This document shows positions 1 to 8,739 of a stretch of DNA of 64,000 nt, piece by piece. Position 1 is the stretch's first letter, and each line of letters starts with the position of its first letter. The translations under genes were made by a program, and so were the position numbers. The stretch comes from Streptomyces alanosinicus. GTDB lineage: Bacteria; Actinomycetota; Actinomycetes; Streptomycetales; Streptomycetaceae. The notes beneath the pieces are model-generated. The model was not told where the DNA came from. It saw only the letters and a program-made list of their open reading frames with translations, and did no database searches. The stretch spans positions 1 through 64,000 of the forward strand of contig NZ_BMVG01000019.1 of the NCBI RefSeq assembly GCF_014650595.1, given 5' to 3'.

Positions 1-60
1 CTGCCCCACATGTCACCGCAACATGCCGGAACCGATACCAACCTGACCAAGCACTACTAG

Positions 61-370
61 AGCCTGTCTCTTTGATCACCTGCGGGCCCAAATGAGGATG
101 GCCGCAAGGCGGAGAGCAGCCTGGTAGGCGACGGCGAGTTTGTCGATTCGCATGGCCGGGCCACGCCACTGCTTCAGACGACTGTGCACCGTTCAACGGT
201 GTTGCGTTCCTCGTATGCCTCGGCGCTGAAGCCGGGCGGGCGGCAGCCGCGTGGGCCGCGCCGCAGCCGGTTGCGAATCTGGTGTATCGGCTGCGGGAGG
301 ACCGCGCGGATACGCCGGTCGCGTAGATGGGTGCGGATCGCACGGGAGGAGTACGGGCCATCCACGATCG
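61..370 (-). pseudogene. IS5-family transposase relic (3' part, frameshifted)
   Basis: The minus strand encodes the C-terminal part of an IS5-type DDE transposase. One frame reads DGPYSSRAIRTHLRDRRIRAV and continues to RNTVERC near position 180; a frame change follows, and RLKQWRGPAMRIDKLAVAYQ runs to a TGA at 75-77. This is the usual catalytic C-terminus of these transposases, but the 5' two thirds are missing. The element end AGCCTGTCTCTTTGATCA (61-78) abuts CTAG at 57-60, matching the YTAR target of the IS5 group. The copy is dead and its 3' end points left, away from the caspase operon. Confidence 0.75.
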
Positions 371-520
371 CTGAAGGCTATCCGCCATACATGGGAAGGG
401 CTTCGCGGTCCGCTTAGCGGAAGGACGATCACCTGCGCGCGATTTGCTGCGGATCCTCCATTATCATGAATATGTACGGCTTGCTACACGCATGGACCGG
501 GATGGTCGGAGGGCGGATAA

Positions 521-2584
521 ATGCCTGAGACTGTTGAATCCGGAAACAAGTCGCGCACTGCGCTGACTATCGGCTTGTCGCTGATGTCGCAACATGAGGG
601 CGATTTGCCGATGCTCGATGACCTGGATCCGCTGTGCGAGGCTCCCGCCCACGCCGCGTCCGTGTCCGAGGTACTCAGCGAGTTCGGTTACGTTACAGCT
701 CCACAGTCCGACAGCGCCGCAGACCCCGGCGAGGAAATTCGCAAAGCTGTGACCTGCGCTGACACAAAAGTATTGGTCGTGCATGTCGTCGCGCACGGCC
801 GACTTGCCGAGACTGGTGACCGCGACCTGCACGTAGTGGGTAGCGATGGGCAGGATCTGGACGATCCAGTCTCCGCTTGGATTAGCCTGATCGAATCGCA
901 TCGCGGCAAGCCACGTCCTTTGACGCTGTTCATCTTGGACTTGTGCCACTCAGGCGCCGCAGCGACTTTGCACTGGCATCAGGAGATGCCGGTGGACTGC
1001 CGGCGTGCCTGGGTGATTGCCGCCTCCGGACGAGAGGGCAAGGCGTTCGATTACCGGCTGAGCCGAGCGACCGCCGAGGTACTGCGGAAGTATCGCGACG
1101 AGACCCTGCGAGTGGACGCTTCCTATTCGCATATTCCACTACCGACTGTCGTTCATGAGATCGCCCGCGTGGTGACTAAGCTCAACGCGGCTGAGGGCTT
1201 CAAGCAGCTGATTGAGGGCAGTCGGGTCCCGTTCTTCACCAGGGACCTGGACCTGCCGTTCTTCCCCAACCCTTGCCACCGGCCTCAGGAGAGCGCGCTG
1301 TCGCATGTCGACGCCGGCGTCGCCTCCCTACTGGACGAGGCCTTCGACCCCCGGCATTTCATGCTCCGCGGCGCTGGCACAGAGCCACTGGATCGCGGCG
1401 TGGGGCAAGGCTACTTCCGCGGTCGGGAGCGGGAGGTCATCACGCTGACTGGCTGGCTCAACGGCCAAGGCCCAGGTTTCCGCGTGGTCACGGGCAAACC
1501 CGGCGTCGGTAAGTCCGCGCTGCTCGGCGTCCTGGTCTGTGCGGCACACCCTCAGCTGCGTGATGTCACGCAAAGCCTGTGGTTTTCACTGCCGGTCAAA
1601 CCGGCCCGCAACGACCGGCTGGCCGTAGTCCACGCTAGGCGCCGTGACCTGGAGCAGATCGCTGACTCGCTCGCCCGCCAACTGGGCGCAACTGAGCAGG
1701 ACCGTCCGTTGGGCGGGTGGGACGCATATAGCCTGATCCAGCTCACGCAGGCCACCGCCAGCGCCCCGTACACGCTGGTGATCGACGCCCTGGATGAGGC
1801 GGAACGGCCTGAGGACATTGCCCAAGTCCTGCTCCTGCCTCTGGCCCGCGCTGCTCTCACCACTACCTCGGGCCTGCGGCTGCTGGTCGGCGCCCGCCCC
1901 GAGCCGCGCTTGACCACCCTGATAGCCCTGGCTGATGACACCGGAGGGTTGCTCAACCTCGACCACGCGCAACCTTCGGACATCGACCGGGCCCTGAGGC
2001 AATACGTCGGTGACCTGCTCGCGGTCGACACGCCCTACGCCGCATGGGAGGCGGCTGGCGCGGCGGCAGCCCTCGCCGAAGGCATCGCAGCCCGCATGAC
2101 CGGCATCAATGACCCCAACCGAGATCAAGAGGAGACCAAGCCTCTGGGGTGGGGCGAGTTCCTCGTCGCTGGCCTTTACCTGCGCCACGTCCTTACCCTG
2201 CCCACCCAGTACGACCCCGTTGCAGCTCGCGACCTCGGCCTCGCCGCTCCGGTGGACCTGCCCGAACTCCTTGAACTCGACCTCGCCCGCCGCACCGACC
2301 AGCCGTACCTGCGCCCTCTCCTGACGGCCTTGGCTCATGCCGAGGGCCTCGGCATGCCCGAGCGGGTCCTCGCACACGTCACCCCTGCCTTCGTCCCTCC
2401 CGGATCCGGAGAAGACCCACTTCCGATCGATGGCGTCAGGGCCGCCCTTGCGCAGGCTCGCTTCTACCTGCGCCGTGACGTCGACATCGACGGCACCACC
2501 CTGTACCGGCTCTTTCACGAAGGACTCGCAGAGCACCTTCGGGCCTTCCCGCATGGCTGTTCTGGCGAGGAACAGACCCCATGA
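521..2584 (+). CDS. Caspase-like peptidase (C14) fused to NACHT/STAND-type NTPase
   Basis: The 687-residue protein has an N-terminal caspase-like domain (about 15-240). The catalytic pair is visible: His92 in VVAHG and Cys142 in LDLCHSG, each after a hydrophobic strand. A P-loop NTPase follows, with Walker A GKPGVGKS (325-332) and NACHT-like Walker B LVIDALDEAE (419-428), then a helical tail ending LFHEGLAEHL. The start has the Shine-Dalgarno site GGAGGG at 508-513. It is the first gene of a four-gene operon and its stop overlaps the next ATG (ATGA). Relatives in filamentous actinobacteria usually carry WD40 repeats on the same chain; here the repeats are encoded separately. The likely role is a regulated protease of a biological-conflict or programmed-death system: the NTPase oligomerises and frees the caspase when the sensor binds. 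The domains are clear; the role and target are inferred. Confidence 0.85.
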   Translation: MPETVESGNKSRTALTIGLSLMSQHEGDLPMLDDLDPLCEAPAHAASVSEVLSEFGYVTAPQSDSAADPGEEIRKAVTCADTKVLVVHVVAHGRLAETGDRDLHVVGSDGQDLDDPVSAWISLIESHRGKPRPLTLFILDLCHSGAAATLHWHQEMPVDCRRAWVIAASGREGKAFDYRLSRATAEVLRKYRDETLRVDASYSHIPLPTVVHEIARVVTKLNAAEGFKQLIEGSRVPFFTRDLDLPFFPNPCHRPQESALSHVDAGVASLLDEAFDPRHFMLRGAGTEPLDRGVGQGYFRGREREVITLTGWLNGQGPGFRVVTGKPGVGKSALLGVLVCAAHPQLRDVTQSLWFSLPVKPARNDRLAVVHARRRDLEQIADSLARQLGATEQDRPLGGWDAYSLIQLTQATASAPYTLVIDALDEAERPEDIAQVLLLPLARAALTTTSGLRLLVGARPEPRLTTLIALADDTGGLLNLDHAQPSDIDRALRQYVGDLLAVDTPYAAWEAAGAAAALAEGIAARMTGINDPNRDQEETKPLGWGEFLVAGLYLRHVLTLPTQYDPVAARDLGLAAPVDLPELLELDLARRTDQPYLRPLLTALAHAEGLGMPERVLAHVTPAFVPPGSGEDPLPIDGVRAALAQARFYLRRDVDIDGTTLYRLFHEGLAEHLRAFPHGCSGEEQTP

Positions 2585-4884
2585 ACACTCACACACCCAT
2601 GCCGTACGCCGAGCATGTCTACGGGCGTCTTCTGCAGTCCATGCCCGTGGCAGACGATGGCAGGCCCGCCTGGCAAGTGGCGGATCCCTACTTGGTGCGG
2701 CACGCTGCTCAGCACGCTGCGCACGTCGGCAGGGCGGACGAACTTCTGCAAGACACCCAGTTCCTCATATACGCCGACCCAGAGGCGGTCAACGCGATCC
2801 TCCATGAGGCAAACACCGACCGCGAACAGCTAGCCGCTGCCGTCTACCGGACCTCGTATACCGTTCACCGCCTCCTTGCGCCCTTTGAACGCCAACAGAT
2901 TCTCGCAGTGGACGCCGCCCGATTCCGCGCCAGGGAACTCGCCGATGCCTTCGCCCACAAGGCCGACTGGGCACCCTTGTGGGCCACCGGCTCCCAGGTA
3001 TCAGCAGCAAATACCGCCGTCCTCACTGGCCACACTGGCCCGGTGCACTCAGTGGCGACCGCGGTCATGGACGGCCGCCCGGTCGTGGTTACCGGGGGCG
3101 AGGACTGCACAGTGCGGGTATGGGACCTGACCATCGGCCACACCATCGCCGTCCTCACTGGCCACACTGGCCCGGTGCACTCAGTGGCGACCGCGGTCAT
3201 GGACGGCCGCCTCGTCGCGGTCACCGGGGGCGAGGACTGCACAGTGCGGGTATGGGACCTGACCATCGGCCACACCATCGCCGTCCTCACTGGCCACACT
3301 GGCCCGGTGCACTCAGTGGCGACCGCGGTCATGGACGGCCGCCTCGTCGCGGTCACCGGCGGTCAGGATGATGCGGTGCGGGTGTGGGACGTGACCAGGG
3401 GCCACCAGGTTGGCGCCCCTCTCACCGGCCACACCGGCCCGGTTTACGCGTTGGCGGCTACGGTCGTGGGCAACCGCCCCGTCGCTGTCGCCGGCAGCGA
3501 GGACTGCACGGTGCGGGTATGGGAGCTGGCCACCGGCCACACCACCGTCGTCTTCACTGGCCACGCCGGCTCGGTGTACGCGGTGGCGGCCACGGAGCTG
3601 GGCGGCCGCCCCGTCGCGGTCACCGGCGGCGGTGACTACGCGGTGCCCGTGCGGGTGTGGGACTTGGCCAGCGGCCACGAGGTCGGCGCCCCTCTCACCG
3701 GCGACACCGGCGCGGTGGTCGCGGTGGCGGCCAGGGTCGTGGGCGGCCGCACCGTCGCCGTCACCGGCACCGGCAGGGTGTGGGACTTGGACACCGGCCA
3801 CCAAGTCGGCGAGCTCCATTTTGCCAGCCACGCTGGCTCGGTGTACGCGGTGGAGGTCACGGAACTGGGCGGCCGCCCCGTCGCGGTCACCGGCGGCGAG
3901 GACTGCACAGTGCGGATATGGGAGTTGGCCAGCGGTCACCAGGTCGGAGAGCCCCTCACTGGCCACGCCGGCTCGGTGTACGCGGTGGCGGCCACGGAAC
4001 TGGGCGGCCGCCCCGTCGCGGTCACCGGCGGCGAGGACTGCACAGTGCGGATATGGGAGTTGGCCAGCGGTCACCAGGTCGGAGAGCCCCTCACTGGCCA
4101 CGCCGGCTCGGTGTACGCGGTGGCGGCCACGGAACTGGGCGGCCGGCCCGTTGCCGTCACCGGGGGCTTTCAAGACATGGTGCGGGTATGGGACCTGGCC
4201 AGCGGTCACCAAGTCGGCGCCCTGCTCACCGGCCACAGCGACTCCGTGCGGTCGGTGGCGACCGCGGTCGTGGGCGGCCGCCCCATTGTCGTCACTGGGG
4301 GATTTTTCAGCATGGTGCGGGTGTGGGACCTGGCCAGTGGTAACCAGGTCGGTGAGCCCCTCACTGGCCGAGCGGGCTCGCTGTACGCGGTGGCAGCTAC
4401 GGAGTTGGATGGCCGCCCCGTCGCGGTCATCGGCAGCGACCTCGACGAGGCGGTGCGGGTGTGGGACTTGGCCAGCGGTCACCAGGTCGGTGAGCTCCTC
4501 ACGGGCCATGCAGGGTCGGTGTACGCGGTGGCGGCTACGCTTGTGGGCGGTCGCCCGGTCGCGGTCACCGGCGGCGAGGACCGCACCGTGCGGGTGTGGG
4601 ACCTAGCCACCGGTCACGAGGTGGGCGAGCCCCTCACCGGCCACACCGCCCCGGTGCAGGCGGTGGCGGCTACGCTTGTGGGCGGTCGCCCGGTCGCGGT
4701 CACCGGCGGCGAGGACCGCACCGTGCGGGTATGGGACCTGACCACAGGCGCTTGCATCACCGCACTGCAGCTGGCTCGAAAGCCGAGGTGCGCAGAGATC
4801 CTGCAAGACGGCACCGTCGTGCTTGGCATGGAACACGAGGTCATCGCGCTCACGCTGGCACCGCTGCTCAGGAGACATCCATGA
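2581..4884 (+). CDS. WD40-repeat sensor subunit 1 (13 repeats)
   Basis: The 767-residue protein has a helical neck of about 140 residues (containing ADPYLVRHAAQHAAH and LAAAVYRTS), then 13 WD40 units of about 44-45 residues, each ending in VRVWDL or a variant, and a short tail. Several units are almost identical in DNA: units 1-3 repeat with a 132-bp period from about 3020, and units 7-9 share a 135-bp unit near 3951-4086. Thirteen units would exceed one 7-blade propeller and could form two. Translation is coupled to the caspase gene and to the next gene by ATGA overlaps. In single-chain relatives the neck directly follows the NTPase, so this is best read as the detached sensor half of that protein. 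The ligand is unknown. Confidence 0.85.
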   Translation: MNTHTPMPYAEHVYGRLLQSMPVADDGRPAWQVADPYLVRHAAQHAAHVGRADELLQDTQFLIYADPEAVNAILHEANTDREQLAAAVYRTSYTVHRLLAPFERQQILAVDAARFRARELADAFAHKADWAPLWATGSQVSAANTAVLTGHTGPVHSVATAVMDGRPVVVTGGEDCTVRVWDLTIGHTIAVLTGHTGPVHSVATAVMDGRLVAVTGGEDCTVRVWDLTIGHTIAVLTGHTGPVHSVATAVMDGRLVAVTGGQDDAVRVWDVTRGHQVGAPLTGHTGPVYALAATVVGNRPVAVAGSEDCTVRVWELATGHTTVVFTGHAGSVYAVAATELGGRPVAVTGGGDYAVPVRVWDLASGHEVGAPLTGDTGAVVAVAARVVGGRTVAVTGTGRVWDLDTGHQVGELHFASHAGSVYAVEVTELGGRPVAVTGGEDCTVRIWELASGHQVGEPLTGHAGSVYAVAATELGGRPVAVTGGEDCTVRIWELASGHQVGEPLTGHAGSVYAVAATELGGRPVAVTGGFQDMVRVWDLASGHQVGALLTGHSDSVRSVATAVVGGRPIVVTGGFFSMVRVWDLASGNQVGEPLTGRAGSLYAVAATELDGRPVAVIGSDLDEAVRVWDLASGHQVGELLTGHAGSVYAVAATLVGGRPVAVTGGEDRTVRVWDLATGHEVGEPLTGHTAPVQAVAATLVGGRPVAVTGGEDRTVRVWDLTTGACITALQLARKPRCAEILQDGTVVLGMEHEVIALTLAPLLRRHP

Positions 4885-7109
4885 GCATGCATAGACGCGC
4901 GCCGTACGCTGAGCAAATTTATCAGCGTCTTCTGCAATCCATGCCGCTGGCCGACGATGGCAGGCCCGCCTGGCAAGTGGCGGATCCCTACCTGATACGC
5001 CACGCAGCCCAGCATGCCGCACACGCCGGCAGAGCAGACGAACTCCTGCAAGACCCCCAATTCCTGATCCACGGCGATCCCGACGCGGTGAACGCAATCC
5101 TCCGCGAGGCAGCCACTGAGCGCACACGGCTCGCCGCGGCCGTGTACCGGACGTCCTTTCCCGTCCACCGATCCCTTGCGCCCTTTGAACGCCAGCAGAT
5201 CCTCGCCCTCGACGCCGCCCGATTCCGCGCCAAGGAACTTTCCGCGGCCTTCGCCCGCAGGGCCGACTGGGCGCCTTTGTGGGTGACGGGCTCGCAACTA
5301 TCAGTAGCAAACACCACAGTCATCACCGGCCGCCCCAACTCGGTCGTCTCGGTGGCCACCACGGTCGTGGGTGGCCGCCCCGTGGCCGTCACTGGCGGGA
5401 GCCTCGACGGCACGCTGCGGGTATGGGATTTGGCTACTGCTCACAACATTACTGTCCTCAAGGGGCATACCGGCCCGGTGTACGCGGTGGCGACCACAAA
5501 GTTGGACGGCAGCCCCGTCGCCGTCACCGGCGACCGCGACAACTCGGTGCAGGTGTGGGACCTCGCCACCGGCAACCAGATCGGCAACCCCCTCACCGGA
5601 CACACCGACTCAGTCACCGGAGTGGCGACCACACTGCCGGACGGCCGCCCCGTGCTGCTGAACGGCCACCCCGTCGCCGTCACCAGCAGCTACGACAACA
5701 CGGTGCGGGTATGGGACCTGGCCGCCAGCCACCAGTTCGGCGACCCCCTCACCGGACACACCGACTCAGTCGCCGGAGTGGCGACCACGCTGCTGGACGG
5801 CCGCCCCGTCGCCGTCACCCACAGCGCCGACTGGACGGTGCGGGTGTGGGACCTGGCCACCGGCCACCAGATCGGCGGTCCCATCGGCCGGCCGCGTTCG
5901 GCCACACGTCGCCGGCTTGCGGCAGCGCGCCCAGGCCGGCCCGCCCACACAGGCGACTCGGTGTGGGCGTTGGCGACCACGCTGCTGGACGGCCGCCCCG
6001 TCGCCGTCACCGGCAGCTTCGATAACACGGTGCGGGTGTGGGACCTAGCCACCGGCCACCAGATTGGCGACCCCCTCAGCCGCACTCAGGCGGAGGCGGT
6101 GGCGACTGCCGAGCTGGATGGCCGCCCCGTCGCCATCACGGGCGACCATGATGGCACGGTGCGGGTGTGGGAGCTGTCCGCCAGCCACCAGGTCGGCAAC
6201 CCCCTCACCGGACACACCGACACGGTGTGGGCGTTGGCGACCACGAAACTGGACGGTCGGCCCGTCGCCGTCACCGGCAGCGCCGACGCGACAGTTCGAT
6301 TGTGGGACCTGGGCGCTGGTCACCAGATCGGCGACCCCCTCACCGGCCACACCGACACGGTCTACTCGGTGGCGACCACGGTCATCGACGGCCGCCCTGT
6401 CGCCGTCACTGGCAGCCGCGACTGGACGGTGCGTGTCTGGGACCTGGGCACCGGCCACCAGATCGGCGACCCCCTCACCGGCCACACCAACACGGTCTAC
6501 TCGGTGGCGACCACGGTTATCGACGGCCGCCCTGCTGCCATCACGTGCAGCGCCGCCGACACCTTGCGAGTGTGGGACCTGGCCGCTGGCCACCAGATCG
6601 GCAGCCCCCAAACCGGCCTGTCCGCAGTGGCGCCTGCGGAGCTGGACGGCCGCCCCGTCGTCATCACCCGCAGCGCCGACTGGACGGTGCGGGTGTGGGA
6701 TCTGGCCGCCGGCCACCAGATCGGCACCACCCTCAGCCACACCGACAATGTGTACGAGGTGGCGGCCACGGTCGTGGACGGCCGCCCCGTCGCCGTAACC
6801 CGCAGTGCCGACGGCACGGTGCGCGTACGGGACCTGGCCACCGGACACCAGATCGGCGACCCCCTCACTCGCCACACCCATGACCTCTACACGGCGACTG
6901 TCGTAGACGGCCGCCCCGTCGCCGTCACTGGCAAGGCCGACGGGACGGTGCTGGTATGGGACTTGGCCACCCGTACGTGCCCGACCGCCCTGCGGCTTCC
7001 CCAGAGGCCATTCTGCGTCGAGATCATGCAGGATGGCACCGTCGTGCTCACCATGGACTGTGAGGTCATCGCACTCACGCTGGCACCACTGGTTAAGGGA
7101 CGTCCATGA
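4881..7109 (+). CDS. WD40-repeat sensor subunit 2 (12 repeats), paralogue
   Basis: The 742-residue protein starts at the ATG at 4881, which overlaps the previous stop; a longer in-frame reading lies inside the upstream gene and is not used. The neck (PYAEQIYQRLLQSMPLADDG and on, about 140 residues) closely matches that of the preceding protein, so the two arose by duplication. Twelve WD40 units follow, more diverged from each other (GDPLTGHTD, DGRPVAVTG, VRVWDLATGHQI). Unit 5 carries an Arg/Ala-rich insertion near 5880-5950. Both proteins end with the same motif, a cysteine, then QDGTVVL and EVIALTLAPL. The second sensor may recognise a different ligand or form a hetero-oligomer with the first. 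Confidence 0.85.
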   Translation: MSMHRRAPYAEQIYQRLLQSMPLADDGRPAWQVADPYLIRHAAQHAAHAGRADELLQDPQFLIHGDPDAVNAILREAATERTRLAAAVYRTSFPVHRSLAPFERQQILALDAARFRAKELSAAFARRADWAPLWVTGSQLSVANTTVITGRPNSVVSVATTVVGGRPVAVTGGSLDGTLRVWDLATAHNITVLKGHTGPVYAVATTKLDGSPVAVTGDRDNSVQVWDLATGNQIGNPLTGHTDSVTGVATTLPDGRPVLLNGHPVAVTSSYDNTVRVWDLAASHQFGDPLTGHTDSVAGVATTLLDGRPVAVTHSADWTVRVWDLATGHQIGGPIGRPRSATRRRLAAARPGRPAHTGDSVWALATTLLDGRPVAVTGSFDNTVRVWDLATGHQIGDPLSRTQAEAVATAELDGRPVAITGDHDGTVRVWELSASHQVGNPLTGHTDTVWALATTKLDGRPVAVTGSADATVRLWDLGAGHQIGDPLTGHTDTVYSVATTVIDGRPVAVTGSRDWTVRVWDLGTGHQIGDPLTGHTNTVYSVATTVIDGRPAAITCSAADTLRVWDLAAGHQIGSPQTGLSAVAPAELDGRPVVITRSADWTVRVWDLAAGHQIGTTLSHTDNVYEVAATVVDGRPVAVTRSADGTVRVRDLATGHQIGDPLTRHTHDLYTATVVDGRPVAVTGKADGTVLVWDLATRTCPTALRLPQRPFCVEIMQDGTVVLTMDCEVIALTLAPLVKGRP

Positions 7110-7981
7110 GTATCGCCGCGAACCAGCCCCTCAGTATCGTCGCCGTACACGGTGTGGGGTATCACAATCGCCTCGCCACAGCCGAACAGGTACGCGAAGC
7201 CCAACGCAACGACTGGACCCGGTACATCGCCAACGGGTTGGGACTGCCCACGAGCCGCTTCGACCTGGACTTCGCCTACTACGCGGCAGTGCTCAGCACC
7301 GGCCCGACGGCCCAGGGGCCAACCGACACCGAGGAACTGGAAGACCCGCTGGCAAGGGAGCTGTTGGCGGCGTGGCTCGAGGAACTGGAAGCCCCTCGGC
7401 CAGTTGCGCAGGGAGGGCTGACACTGCCTCTGCGCTATACCGCCTCCTGGGTGGCGGAGAAGTTCAGCCTGGGTGAACAAGCCACACAGTTCTTCATCCG
7501 GGTGTTCTTCCGCGAGGTGGCCGCGTATCTACGGGACGACGATGATCCGGCACGTGGGGCTGCCCGTAAAGAGGTTGAGACCCGGATAGACCAGCATCGT
7601 CCCCGGGTCGTGATCGCCCACTCATTGGGCACAGTCGTCGCCTATGAGGCACTCCATGCGCGCCCCGATCTTGGCGTGGAGCTTTTGCTCACCTTGGGCT
7701 CCCCTCTCGCCATGCCCCATGCCATCTTCGACCGTCTCACCCCCCGCCCCACCGGATCACCATCACCGCTCGGTGCCCGCCCCTCCAACGTGGCCCGATG
7801 GGTCAACATCGCCGACCCGGGAGATCCGGTAGCCATCCCGCCTCACCTCGCCCGCGCTTTCAGGGGCGTCGCGTTGGACCTCACCACCCCCATCCACGAG
7901 GCGTTCGGGTTCCACCACGCCAAGAACTACCTGGCCTGCGCGACCACCGCAGCCACATTGGGGCCCTACCTCGGGGCTTAG
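7106..7981 (+). CDS. Alpha/beta-hydrolase (lipase/esterase-like) effector or partner
   Basis: The 291-residue protein starts at the ATG overlapping the previous stop. An alpha/beta-hydrolase fold is suggested by the oxyanion-loop strand IVAVHGVG (11-18), nucleophile elbow AHSLGT with Ser173, acid candidates Asp237/Asp240 in ADPGD, and base His270/271 in GFHHAKNY. There is no signal peptide. As the last gene of a coupled caspase/WD40 operon it may be a second effector (a lipase acting on membranes) or a regulator of the complex. The TAG stop (7979-7981) lies in the TTAG next to the IS relic that follows, so a few C-terminal residues could have been lost at insertion. Confidence 0.8.
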   Translation: MSIAANQPLSIVAVHGVGYHNRLATAEQVREAQRNDWTRYIANGLGLPTSRFDLDFAYYAAVLSTGPTAQGPTDTEELEDPLARELLAAWLEELEAPRPVAQGGLTLPLRYTASWVAEKFSLGEQATQFFIRVFFREVAAYLRDDDDPARGAARKEVETRIDQHRPRVVIAHSLGTVVAYEALHARPDLGVELLLTLGSPLAMPHAIFDRLTPRPTGSPSPLGARPSNVARWVNIADPGDPVAIPPHLARAFRGVALDLTTPIHEAFGFHHAKNYLACATTAATLGPYLGA

Positions 7982-8213
7982 CGTGTCTCTTTGAGGGCTG
8001 GTCAGTTGATCGGATGTATCTGTCCGATTAGTGATCGCTGATGCGATGTGGAGCAGGATCGAGCCGCCGATGCCGGCCGATCCAGTTCGCGGACGGCGGT
8101 GGGCCGACCACCGCCGCACGCTCGAAGCCATCGAACTCGCGATCGCCTACCAGGCTGCACTCCACCTCGCGAGCATCCCCATCTGGACCCGACGCTGACC
8201 AAAGAGTCAGAGC
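7982..8213 (+). mobile_element. Internally deleted IS5-type element (about 232 bp relic)
   Basis: A start-like reading frame at 8031-8198 joins the N-terminus of an IS5-type transposase (DAMWSRIEPPMPADPVRGRR) directly to its extreme C-terminus (ELAIAYQAALHLASIPIWTRR, stop), so the whole catalytic core is deleted. The ends are CGTGTCTCTTTGAGG at the left and, on the opposite strand at the right, GCTCTGACTCTTTGGTC. The flanks are TTAG on the left and CTAG (8214-8217) on the right, both fitting the YTAR target. The C-terminus resembles, but is not identical to, the relic at 61-370. The short size with both ends kept is MITE-like. Confidence 0.7.
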
Positions 8214-8660
8214 CTAGTCGAGACCCCCAGTCTCTTGGATGTGCGCGACGAAGGCCGCCACGATCCGAGGAGGCGTGGCGTCGGGGAGGAGTGTGTGCTC
8301 GATGCCTTCCTCGATCCCCCACCCCGTGTTGAACATGACCGGGATGTCAGCCGGTGCCACGTTGTTCCGGAGCCACAGCGCAAAGCGCGCCGCCGAGTGG
8401 GCGTTGCAGTCCAGTACGGACACGCCCTCGGGTTCCAGGCTGGCCAGGCCTTCCAGGCCCTCGTCGTCGAGAGTGATCCCGAAGATCATCGACGCCCCGC
8501 GGACCGGTCCGTATCCCCCGTCATCGACACGGGTGAACGTGTCTGGATTCCGCTCCCGCAGGCGCGCCTGGAGTTCCTCGAAGGCAAGGCCCCAGCTCCG
8601 CCCGTGCGGTGGCGTGAAGACGAACATGGTGCGCAGTTCCGCGATCTCTTCCGGTTCCAT
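8214..8660 (-). CDS. Hypothetical protein
   Basis: The 148-residue protein is acidic with no recognised domain; it contains FVFTPPHGRSWGLAFEEL and DIPVMFNTGWGIEEG. AGGAAG sits just upstream of the ATG. The stop is made from the CTAG that borders the IS relic, so the native C-terminus may have been trimmed or replaced. It may be the first gene to the right of an inserted cassette. No function is proposed. Confidence 0.55.
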   Translation of the reverse strand: MEPEEIAELRTMFVFTPPHGRSWGLAFEELQARLRERNPDTFTRVDDGGYGPVRGASMIFGITLDDEGLEGLASLEPEGVSVLDCNAHSAARFALWLRNNVAPADIPVMFNTGWGIEEGIEHTLLPDATPPRIVAAFVAHIQETGGLD

Positions 8661-8739
8661 GATGCTTCCTGTGCGTGCGGGCGAGGCCAGCCGCTGGTGC
8701 TCGTAGGGCTGGAGCCATCGATGCGGGACGTCTCACCCA

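Noticed and set aside
3010..4745. Regular 132-135-bp DNA repeats as a CRISPR or non-coding satellite
   Set aside because: The period is an exact multiple of three, the frame is open throughout and each unit encodes a WD40 blade; there are no short identical repeats with unique spacers.
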